Assembly (NCBI GenBank): GCA_963678675.1
Contig: OY783196.1
Location: 25,770,827 to 25,834,826 of the forward strand
Length of the DNA stretch: 64,000 bases
Source of the DNA: Xiphydria camelus
Lineage: Eukaryota; Arthropoda; Insecta; Hymenoptera; Xiphydriidae
Direction: 5' to 3'
Position numbers and translations under genes: made by a program. The notes beneath the pieces were generated by a model. It was not told the origin of the DNA, did not search any database, and saw nothing but the letters and a program-made list of their open reading frames with translations. Position 1 is the first letter of the stretch. Each line of letters starts with the position of its first letter. Positions 54,485 through 64,000 of this stretch are shown in pieces.

Positions 54485-54581
54485 GCGGCCAGTAGGTACG
54501 GTCCGACGTACGTCCGCCACCGAAGCTGGCAGACGGAGCAGTAGCAGCCAGTAGATACGGTCCGTTGTACGTCCGCCACCG
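54485..54581. repeat. Two 38-bp direct repeats, 59 bp apart
   Basis: Copies at 54485-54522 and 54544-54581 share GCCAGTAG-TACGGTCCG and GTACGTCCGCCACCG. They lie just upstream of a possible + strand first exon. Confidence 0.75.
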
Positions 54582-54619
54582 TATAGTTTCCTCAATAGGG
54601 CGCCAGACGCGCAACGGTC

Positions 54620-54785
54620 AGTATCTACTGATCGCTGGATTCGACGTCATACGCGAGAAGTGGCGTTCCGCTAAGCGTTCCCGTGTCGAGCACAGCGAAG
54701 AGAGAGAGGGAGCTTAATTAAGTTTCCCCCGTTAAAAAAGAGATGTCGTCGTCTCGGCAAACCGCCGCCGCGGCCGTCAGTCGGG
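54620..54785 (+). other. Candidate + strand first coding exon
   Basis: A TCAGT initiator-like site at 54618-54622 is followed about 120 bp later by an ATG at 54743. That frame reads MSSSRQTAAAAVSR and ends in phase 1 at GGG/GTAAGC (54785). The Ala/Ser-rich start is plausible for a regulatory protein, but no partner exon is identified. Confidence 0.3.
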
Positions 54786-57700
54786 GTAAGCCCGACGCTT
54801 TCGGCAGCGTGGGCGTCGCGACGCCGCTCCATCCGCCGTCGGTAACGAAGGCTCGGTAAGCTCGCTCTCGCGGGAGCTCTGCCTTGCCGACCAAGAGAGA
54901 GAGTACCGACCCAGTTTCGTGCGGGGGCGGCTACGCCTTCAACCACCGACACCGACGGTACCGCGGTTAGTAGTTCTCCGCGCACAGTTTGCGTTGAGCA
55001 CCCTCCTCCGGGAAAGCACCCCCACCGCCTCTCGTGAAACGTTGCCCCTCTTACCGCGAAGATAATTGGATTTTCTGCTCGCCACGCGGGAAGTTATCTA
55101 TACCCGTTTTTCCTGCGCGTTTGCAAGCCCCGAGAAAAGCGTCGCTTCAGCGGTATATCGAACTTTTTTTCCGGCGCTCTCCCACCCTAAATGTTCCGCA
55201 CCCGCTTGTTCCATCTATACGGGTAGCTTCGCGCGTAGGCGTATCAGGCGAATCGAAAATACATAATATGAAAAAGGAGACTGAGAGTACAACGTATGAT
55301 TGTCCAAATAATTAGCGATTATTCAGGAAAGACACGTACTATTTATTTTACGACGTGCCCATTGCGAATTTTCATCTTCCGCCGTAGGAATTGCGATGCA
55401 AAATATTAAAGTACTAGTTTTTTTCTCACTTTTTTTTTTTACACATCCTACCAAATAAACACCCCATTCGATCTCGCGCGTGAAACGGTCGATCTGCGCA
55501 AGGTGACGAAAATTCTCGACGTGGACGACAATGGATTTCCCCGCAGTCGTATTGAATTATCCTAGAAATGTGACGCCGAATTAGATAATAATTTGGCTTG
55601 GCTAGCGCGCGGCGGGACGGGGCGACGGCGAGGAATATCCAGGCGAATACGAGCGTAGTGGAGGCCACCCCCGCGTCTCTCGCGGGGACTGGGGATCCGG
55701 CGAGGCAGCACAGTTCCTGAATATTAATGTTTCGGTTACTGTCGGGCGCGATGAGCGATGTTCGCCCGCTCGAGATGTCGCTCCGCGGCCGCGATAGCTG
55801 TATCCGCGTGCTCTCCGGGGTTGTCTTCCTCGTCAAAATTTAGCCGCTCCCACTCTCGAGCGAAACTCGCGAGAATCTCTTTGCCCGCGCGCTAAACAAA
55901 TCCTTCGCGATCCGCGACGTTCCGAGGGGTGCGGGGCGCGCGACGATGAGAACTCTCTTCGGTAACCAGAGGGCGAACTCTCACGGGAGAGTTCCCGGAG
56001 GAAGTTTTGGCTTTCTCCTCGTATCGCGTTTCTCGTCTGCGTGGGCGAAGGAGGAGGAGGAGTGAAGTTTCAAGCTAGAGATAGACGGAGAGAAAGAGAA
56101 AGGAGATGGGGAGAGCGGTAGATGGCCGAACGTATCGTTTTACGTATATTGGAAATACCCACTTCTCCCGGAAGACGCGCGTAATGGACTGAAATCGATA
56201 GTCGAATTCACGGTCCCGAGTAACCGTCCGCCTTGAGAATAAATTCGCAGACGAATCGGGTTTAAGAGGTGCCGCCGTCGTTCGTCGAAGAGATTCGAAT
56301 TAATTTCCCTTCCCCGCGCGCGAGTGCTTCGATCACCCCTCGCTTTGTCTTCTCTTTTTTTCTCCCTCTTCAACTCCGTATCCACTCGTCCCTAGTACTT
56401 CTCCTCGCGCAGAATCCGCACCGTTCATATAGAGGCGCTTTTTTTCGTCCTCTCGACGCACGCGCGCGCGCCTACACGTATACGTATATATCCGCACGTA
56501 TAGACGAGGCGCGGAAGGAAGGGTGATGAAATCTTTCCTCCTTCCTCTCACGCCGCGATGCTTCCGACAATCGCGGGGGATCAGGAATACCCTCTCCCCG
56601 CGCCCTGAGAGCCCCGGTCGGAATATTCGCGTTCGAATTACCGCGATTTTATCGGGCAGCCCTGGGCGAAGGGGGGGGGGGGCGAGAGAGCACGCGGGGA
56701 GGTGGCTGGCCATCCCCGGCTCCGGATTGTCTGCCCAATCGAGAATCTCACGAATTTGCAAGTGGAGCTTCCGATTGTTCGGAGCTGACTTATCGCGCCG
56801 ATCGCGGACCGTGCCGTTCCACCCTCTTCTCCATCGTCAGACCCCCTTTACCCGCCCGCGCTTCACCCTCCGCGGACGATCGCCGTAAAAAGGGTGTTGC
56901 CTCGGTCGCGTGCGGAAACGAGGCGCGATATTCTCGACGGTACTCGAGGGGTTAATTAAAGCTCGTCTCGGTAATTAATATCGAATTACCGCAATCGTTC
57001 TGAGTGGATTCCAATGGAGTGCCTCTGCGGGGGGGGGAGTCGATCAAGAAATGACAGATGGGACGATTCTGTTGACTCGAAATTCCTTCCTTGATAATGG
57101 TAACAACGCGAGAGCAGTGTTCGATGCTTTCTCGTTGTTATCGCTAACGAAATTCAGAGCGCGCAACTCCCCCGATGCAATTCCAAGAAAATTAATTTAC
57201 GCGTCGCCCGGGCATCCTTCAGAGACGAACCGTTCCAGTTCCGCGAGGAAACTATTGAATTAGGAGTTCAAACGGTATGAGCCGCGGGTGTGCGCTCTCG
57301 TTGAGCGCGGAAAAGTGTGGGGGGAGGGGGAACTGGAAATCGTCGGCGAGAGTCGCAGCATTCTCGAAACCCGTTTTAATCGCGATTCTCCAGATTTCTC
57401 CCCGGGAAATTTTCTTGCCCCCGCGGCACCACCGGCGATATATAACTGGCTCTCCCCTCGAAAACATTTGTCAAGGGTCCTGTTTTTCTCCGCTTCCGAG
57501 GGACGCGGAGACCGCGTTTCGAGTTTCAAATTTTTACGTGAAATTCCGGACAATCTCTCCCTAAATGCGCTTAGACCCGCGTTAGCTTTGAGAACTCAGC
57601 GAGATCCACTCTTCAATTTTGCTTATGAGAATTTCGCGAAACGTCGAGTTCAGCTTGAATGGGTAAAAATGTTGGATAATTTTGTCTAAAGGAGGAAGTA

Positions 57701-59687
57701 CGTACATACATCATTTTCTCGATTAATTCTATATCAGTGACACTCGATCTTATCGAGACCGATTTGTCATACCGGTCGTCCCTTTGATTGAAATCCTACT
57801 GTCGTAAAGATGAGAAAAACAATCGAGATGTGCCAACCACTGCAAACCTTACTCCATATACGCTACCTGACGAATCCACGTGATCTCGCATCCAACTGCG
57901 CACAACCAGAAGTTGGCGGTTGACCTACCTTCGTAAACTCCACGAGACAGTTGCTATACGAGAGAGCGCAAATTCTATGCCACTATTACGAAACCGCGCG
58001 TGCACACCCCGATACCGAGAATTCGAGGATACGTCAGAGGGTTTCCTACTAATGGATTCATTCATCATTACGACGGCTGAAAGGGATTACATTGCCGATC
58101 GACCGAACGTAGGATGGATTTCCGGAAACGAGACGAAGATCGAAGGGGTGTCCCGTCGTTAGCGTCATTGTCAGAACACCGCCGCACGATTCGATCGGCC
58201 GAGTGATTGAAGCGAAGTGAATTCGACAGGATATAATTCGAATTTTAAAGATATTTACTTATACGAATAACCGACGAGAGAAAAGTTTCTCATAACGAGA
58301 AGAAAAACAATTTTCTCAACAGTATTCCATAAATATTTATTCGGAGCAAATGAATATTAATTCCACCCAAACTTCGCTCCATTAATTGACGCGATACCCG
58401 TTCGATTCGAATCGAAATTCATTCAAGTGGAACATCTCATTTCGATACCGCGGTAAGAAAAATTCGTTTATTCGAAACGAAGCAATTTTCTTTCAATTTA
58501 TGCGGCAATGTCGCGATGCCACGCCGTATCAGTCGCCGCGAGAGCGATTTCCCACGTCGACTCGAAAACGTCCCAATTCCACGAGCCCGCGTCTGAAACA
58601 CGATTCCGTTACAACGCGGAGCGCACCGCTGCACTCGGCACGCGAGGCAGACATAATAAACCCGGCGTCATATTCGCACGATCGATATAAGCGAACACAC
58701 ACTAACGAGTAAATTCTATCTACCTCCGGGGAACGTTCAACTACGTTGGAAGCGTTACGTCGATACATTTCGGGGGAGTTTGCTCTTTTTGGCGGTCACG
58801 TACCGGGATAAAACACCTCCTCCGCGCTGCCGCAGCGACGTAACGTCTCTTCGACCTTTAAATACCAAAATCTAAACACACAACACTTCCTTCGACCAAT
58901 ACACGCCTTTTATCTCTCCCTCGGCTCCGTTATTCGCCCTCGCGCAATAAAATTCGCGGTGCACGGGGAGGGTGGGTCTCGCGTCGTTACTCGCGAAGCG
59001 GTTCTCAACTTCGGGAGGACGGACGATTTCCGGTCCTCGCGATCGCGTTTGGAAAATCTGAGACTTCGAAACTTCGCGCGACGCTCTCATCAGTCGCTCT
59101 TTCAGGAGTGGTTTTGAAAGAGAGAGAAGAAGGACTCTGTCGAGTTCCACGGTATTATAATGATCTCGATGTTGAAGATATCTTATAAGATGCCCTCGAC
59201 ATCGAGAAAAGCGAATATGTACAACTAGAGCATAACGACTATCGACATTGTCCGAAGCAAAATAACCCCGAAGAAATTAGCGCGACGATCGATCGCCGAG
59301 TAACGACGCGCGGGGGGGGGAGCGAGTGCGAGCGGGACCACACGCGGGGATGAAACGGGCCGAAACGAGAGACGAAAAACTTCGTCGCGGGGCGAACGGC
59401 TGCGGAAATAAAAAATGCCAGGCGAAAATGGCGCGCGCAGAGAGGCAATCGATACTGCAAAGTGTTCGCGCCTATATACCTACGTACACACCCTATAGGT
59501 TAGGCGGTAGACGAAACAGCGGCATGCCAACTCTGGTTATTCGCTCGAGAGCGACGTACGATAGGAATTAACCGTATTGAGAGACGACTATACTGAGGCT
59601 CTACGGAGAACGACGCCTAATAGTGCAATAGATTCGTTTTCTCGCTATATTCTGACAAGTGTTATCCTATAATCTATAAGGAGACTC
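54786..59687. other. Probably intronic; no gene supported
   Basis: CpG-rich with poly(G) runs near 56670 and scattered frames. Minus-strand donor-like sites occur at about 57935 (GAAG/GTAGGT) and 58725 (an ATG opening MYRRNASNVVERSPE, then GTAGAT). They are compatible with upstream exons of a minus-strand gene such as musashi, but unproven. Confidence 0.35.
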
Positions 59688-59926
59688 GTACACTGAGTAA
59701 AAAATTTGCTTGATCGAATTAAACGTGTTTTTCGATAGTAGCTCTAAGGGCACATTTATTCGTTTCGAACGAATACCAGTTTTGATCCAAATAACATTTC
59801 ATTAAACAATATTTATATACGTCCAATCAATCAATCAATATTCTTTTGAATTGAATAAATGTGCTTTTAGGACTATCCAAAAAAAACACGTTTATTTCGA
59901 CGAAGCAAATATTTTGCTCAGTATAC
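59688..59926. mobile_element. CACYGAG-ended foldback element
   Basis: The left end TACACTGAGTAAAAAATTTG and the reverse complement of the right end TATACTGAGCAAAATATTTG pair. The arms continue through AAACGTGTTTTT and GCACATTTATTC. Confidence 0.7.
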
Positions 59927-60094
59927 CAATGATTATTTCAATGCGGAAGAACGGAAGAGAGAAACGAAAGAACCGTAAACATATACGACGTGTAATTCGA
60001 CTGTTAAAGTACAGTAGATCGAGGTATCTAGATATGGGTGGGACGAGGAGGATTATTTGAAGCTAAGGAAATGGTGCGATTGAGGGAGGGAGAA

Positions 60095-60119
60095 AGAGAG
60101 AGAGAGAGAGAGAGAGAGA
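60095..60119. repeat. (AG)n microsatellite
   Basis: Uninterrupted AG run of about 25 bp. Confidence 0.9.
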
Positions 60120-60301
60120 AAATTACCAAAAAGAAAATTCGAACGTAGAGAGGCAGGTGCGGTTATTGCATTGGGGCCGGAGTATTTGCCAAGTGGCTCT
60201 CCGTCGGTTAGATCCAGATACGTATCTCTCGCTAATCGGATTAGACTAAAGAGTTTCTGCATTCTAAGTTATACATCGGCCTCGGCCTCGGACTACTGCA
60301 G

Positions 60302-60371
60302 CGACTCGCTACGACGTCAGGACTCGAAAAAGCGACGGCGTTGTGGGTCGATCGAGCTTAGAGTCTCTAAA
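60302..60371 (+). other. Weak candidate penultimate exon
   Basis: After a CCTCGGACTACTGCAG acceptor the frame reads DSLRRQDSKKRRRCGSIELR and VSK, then AAA/GTAAAT. It ends in phase 0, which matches the entry phase of the island at 61126. The frame extends further upstream without a stop. A minus-strand frame through the adjacent 60.15-60.26 kb is equally plausible by eye. Confidence 0.2.
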
Positions 60372-61125
60372 GTAAATAGATACAGTCGAGTGTTTTGTCT
60401 ATTCGATCGCAAATTTTGAACTATGCTTCCGTGATCACGCCTGGTCGAGGCGTGTCAAACACTGTGCGGGTGCCAAAAACTGTATGCCTTACTGATTGTA
60501 AGTGTTCTGCACTTTCAAATCTTTACGATCGAACAGAATATGATAGCCGCGTTTTGAGCTATACGAGGCACTTTAAGGACTCTGATAAAGTCAATCGAAA
60601 GAGAATCACAGCCGCAACGCCGTCGTAGTTTCCTACGGTACTTCCCCTACAACTGAACTACATACAAGACGTCGACGGCGGTAGCGTATAAACAACCGCA
60701 AAGTCGATAGAGACAATTTATTTATACGCATACACGGTCGACGGATTTCTATCGACAGTCGACGTACAGCACCTTTTTTACGCATTACGCAACGAATACA
60801 ACAAGAGAGCAGGTACGGAGAAATCGTTACGACAGAGCGAGAGCGAAAGAAAGATAGAGAGAGAAAGAGTGTGTGAGAAAGAGCAAGAAAGTGAGAGCAA
60901 AGAAAAAACAGACCGAAACACAGGAATAACAAGTGTCTACGAAGAGAAAGAGAAGGCGCGATAGGTGGAACTTTTTTTTTCTAAGAGCAACGAATCCCGA
61001 CGCCTTAAATTCTTAATTTTCTCCGCTTGCGACACGGTTCACTTTTTTTTTTTCGGCCGGATTCTCGGTCCTCTTTCTTTTGCATTTTGTTTTCTTTACC
61101 TGGAGAGAGGTGCGGGTTAAGTTAG

Positions 61126-61233
61126 ACCGTGCGTGTCACCGTTGGTCCACCGTTCGAGCCCGGGCCTGGCGGTCCGCCACCGCCTGCGCTTTACCAGGTC
61201 GGGCACAACCAGGATATGAACCTGCATCCTTGA
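61126..61233 (+). CDS. Pro/Gly-rich coding-like island ending in a stop; possible last exon of a + strand gene
   Basis: After a TTAG acceptor at 61125 the frame reads TVRVTVGPPFEPGPGGPPPP and ALYQVGHNQDMNLHP, then TGA. Pro and Gly codons use all four third bases, which suggests selection on protein rather than a DNA repeat. The polypyrimidine tract lies some 25-35 bp from the acceptor, so the site is moderate. On the minus strand the same DNA is bounded by TTTTTCAAG and CCAG/GTAAAG, so an antisense noncoding exon is the main alternative. It could belong to the gene with exons at 44.1 and 45.2 kb, or to one starting at 54743. Protein not recognised. Confidence 0.35.
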   Translation, partial: TVRVTVGPPFEPGPGGPPPPALYQVGHNQDMNLHP

Positions 61234-62621
61234 AAAATAGATAACGGATTCTCGTCTCCGATACACTTCTCCGTTTTTCCTCGTCTGGACGTGTGCGCTT
61301 TTATCTCTCGACTTTGCTCGTTGCAGCATCCCTCTCATTTTTCGTCCGCTTTATCTTTTCCTCTTTCGCTGCGATTCTCGTTGCGCGCAAGGTGTGTGTG
61401 TGTGTATGTGTGTGTGTGTGTGGGAGTACCACGGGGTAGACGCGGAAAGGTGAAGGAGCGCGATGGGAGCGAGATGAGAGTGAAAGAGGAGAGAAGTGGA
61501 AAGCGAAAGAGAGGGTGTGACGGAAGAAAGTGATAGGGTGGAAGTGGGTGGCCGTCACCCTTTGCATTACTCCGGGGCGTGAGGGGAAGGGGGTGACACT
61601 CTTTACAAGGTGTCCGAATCGACGTTCTCCGGCGAGGGTGTGAGATGAGCAACGGACCGGTGGAATCTGGGAATTAAACGACGGGGGGGAGGACGAGGAG
61701 TAGATAAATATAAATATCGATGCGAGGGAGAGCGAAGAGGGAGGAAAGTGCGAAACGGTTGACGGAAGGAGATGAACGGCCGGGGAAAAGAGACGTGGCG
61801 AGGGAGGGATCGACAGAGCGGCGGGAGGAGACGAGCGAAAGGGTAGTTCGCCCGAAGCGGGCCAACGATAAGGATTTGCGAGGGCGCTTTTCTCTTTCTT
61901 CCCTCTTCCTTCTTATTTCCATTTTCCTCGCGCGTTGCGTTATTCTCGGATAATTATTCGTGCCTCTCGCTTTATTTTTTCGCACGTCCTTCCTCTTTTC
62001 GTTTTCTCTCGACAGGTCACGTTTGCCCGCTTTCGACTCGCTTTCTCTCTCTTTTTCTTTTCTAAATATAGTGCCGGGTGTACAGAGAGAAGAGCTTTCC
62101 GCTTTTTCCTGGAAAATCAAGGTTACTCGGTTAATTCTCAGTCGGCCGGGGAGAACGATGTACGGGGTGGGTCGGCCGCGCGCGCGAAGTGGGCCGACAC
62201 CCGCTACCCCCTCCGAGAAGGAGCGATCGAGATTGTCCATCCGGCGAATCCGACTCTCGGAGCCGAGTCCTCCCGTACATTTCGTCCTCGGTCATTTTAG
62301 TCTCGTATTTGTTTGTTTACCGAAGCTACCAACGGATCAGCTCTATCTACGGTGCGGTTACGTGAGATTCTCCGCAGTGCACCCCTCGCCTCGCATCCCA
62401 CGTGATCTTCTTTTCTCTCCAGTCGTGTTCCCCGCAGCTGAATAATTTTTCGAAGTCGCGCATCGAGACGACCTCCGCGTCTTGCAGGAGATACTCCCTC
62501 GTTCGTACCGCCGCATGATTTTATTCATCTCTCGAGAAAGAATCGCGGAGAATTTCATCCCAAATCTATATCTCATCGCGAGGTGTATCCCGTGACAATT
62601 GGAACCGATTAAATCACGAAT
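61234..62621. other. No gene seen
   Basis: Purine-rich and CT-rich stretches with chance Arg/Ser/Glu frames. Confidence 0.4.
61391..61422. repeat. (GT)n microsatellite
   Basis: About 16 GT units with one GTAT interruption. Confidence 0.9.
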
Positions 62622-62913
62622 AACTTTCGATCCGGCCGATACGTGACACTGAAATTGACAATTACTACTTCCTCGTATCGAACGCTACAAGAGAACGGAT
62701 CGCGTAATAGCGGAACGATAATTTGACGAGTTATTATCCGCCGCTCTTGGGAAAAGAAAAAAAAAACGAAACTTTCGATCTGGCCGATACGTGACATTGA
62801 AATTGACAATTACTACTTCCTCGTATCGAACGCTATAAGAGAGCGTGATAACGGAACGTTAATTTGACGAGTTATTATCGCCACTCTTGGGAACAGCAAA
62901 AAAACGAAACTTA
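62622..62913. repeat. Tandem duplication, ~148-bp period, two copies
   Basis: The unit starting AACTTTCGATCCGGCCGATA at 62622 is repeated from 62770 with only a few substitutions and small indels. Long identical blocks such as TGACAATTACTACTTCCTCG occur in both. Confidence 0.9.
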
Positions 62914-64000
62914 CAACCCACTCTCTACTTCTCACGACCCCGCAATCGTACCTACCCGCGGAGTCGTTACGCGATGAGAGTGGCGATATTTCGAGCGAAT
63001 TCTCAATGCGACCGCGCTTGCAATTCTCGCGAGAGAGCGACGCTTCTCGTTACCGCGCTCTCCAGCTCGCGGAAGGAATAAAGCGTGGACGCGAGACTGG
63101 TTTACCGAGAAAAATCACGGCGAGGCGGGAGTGCAATGCAGATGGGTATGGTACGTCGTCGCGTACGGTGTTAGACGGGATGTGAGTTCGCATATGTATA
63201 GATATATATAGGTATATATAAAGGTGTTTCTATACGCGAATGAAACTACTTTGTTGCGTATCTGTCTCTCCGCTCAAAGGTGTGAGTAATGCGAGAGTAT
63301 GAAAGCAAACTATACGTGTGATATATAATGTGCGACATAGTATAGGTACATCTCGCTAGCTGCTCTAGATCGCATAGCGGTTAAGAGATATGTTACGTCA
63401 TTATGTATATATACGAATGAACGAATGCGAATGTAAGTATACGGAATGTAAGTAGATAGACAAGGTAGAAAAACAGTGTATATATGATATATACCTAGTA
63501 CATACGTAGCACGACCAAATATAAACAATCAGGATGCTCTTCGCCGACTGGTAGCATCTTTCTAGATCTAGAAATGCTGGCCACGTACTTTTATATACAC
63601 TACGTGCTCTAGGAGGAGTGCGAGGGAAGGGGGGGGGGGAGGAGGTTCTCGGGCACGGAGTTCCGTCCGCGAGGAGACGAAATTTCGCGCAAATCGTCCG
63701 CCCCTCCGCGGTTTTCTCCGCAATCTGTTTTCTCCCATCGCGAAGAATCGCGGCAATCGAGGCTCGTCGTCGACCGACGCGCGAGAGGACATCTCTCCAA
63801 AGAGGCGCGATATCGCCGGGAGACGCGAACCGCGGAGGCGCGAGGCGATTGTCGCGAGAGAAACGGCTGTAATGGGAGACTCGCGTGCCGAGATCGATCT
63901 GCAGGCGCGGCTCGACGGATGGGGATTGATGGGGCGGGGGTCGGGAAAAATAGAGGGAAAGGAGTAAAGATAATGGAGAAAGAGAGAGAGAGGGGGGGGG
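62914..64000. other. No gene seen
   Basis: Includes a TA-rich stretch (63190-63240, 63400-63500) and CpG-rich DNA at the end. No coding signal recognised. Confidence 0.4.

Noticed and set aside
59851..60060. 69-codon + strand ORF
   Set aside because: Starts inside a foldback element arm; a repeat-derived frame.
61140..61230. tRNA-like boxes near the Pro/Gly island (GTTCGAGCC and a TTCATAT loop)
   Set aside because: No matching A box at the right spacing and no acceptor-stem pairing, so not a tRNA gene.

Overview
The window looks like nuclear DNA of an insect, most likely a hymenopteran. Genes are split by short GT-AG introns, the DNA is rich in CpG with many (CT)n/(AG)n runs, and the recognisable proteins (mitochondrial ribosomal protein L51, a DPP8/9-type peptidase, Musashi) are of the arthropod type. 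The order Hymenoptera is inferred from CpG richness and overall style, not proven. No bacterial, plasmid, phage or CRISPR features are present.

Left end (1-9.4 kb) is gene-dense. A six-exon secreted or membrane-tethered EB-module protein (515-2467, +) has one six-cysteine module per internal exon. It is followed by mRpL51 (3772-4260, +) and a ten-exon cytosolic dipeptidyl peptidase 8/9 (8717 down to 5412, -). All splice phases of the EB gene and the peptidase join into complete frames (220 and 835 aa). The peptidase and a possible + strand first exon ending at 9353 are arranged head to head.

Middle (9.4-42.8 kb) has no gene I can support. It holds foldback (inverted-repeat) elements, microsatellites and CpG-rich DNA full of chance open frames. 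Its right part is probably the long 3' UTR and downstream flank of musashi.

Right end: the two last coding exons of musashi (msi) lie on the minus strand at 42836-44021. They carry two RRM domains and an Ala/Pro-rich tail. Just 78 bp upstream of them, on the opposite strand, are two well-spliced exons (44100-44191 and 45206-45281) of a gene I cannot name. One frame reads a membrane-spanning segment followed by a polar stretch. A Pro/Gly-rich coding-like island with a stop at 61126-61233 (+) could be the end of that gene or of another. The rest up to 64 kb is probably intron: foldback elements, a 148-bp tandem duplication and simple repeats.

The most notable non-genic signal is a dense set of at least eighteen foldback elements. 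About eight share a terminal motif close to CACYGAG followed by an A-rich run, which points to a non-autonomous transposon group. A second family has two inverted copies 19 kb apart.
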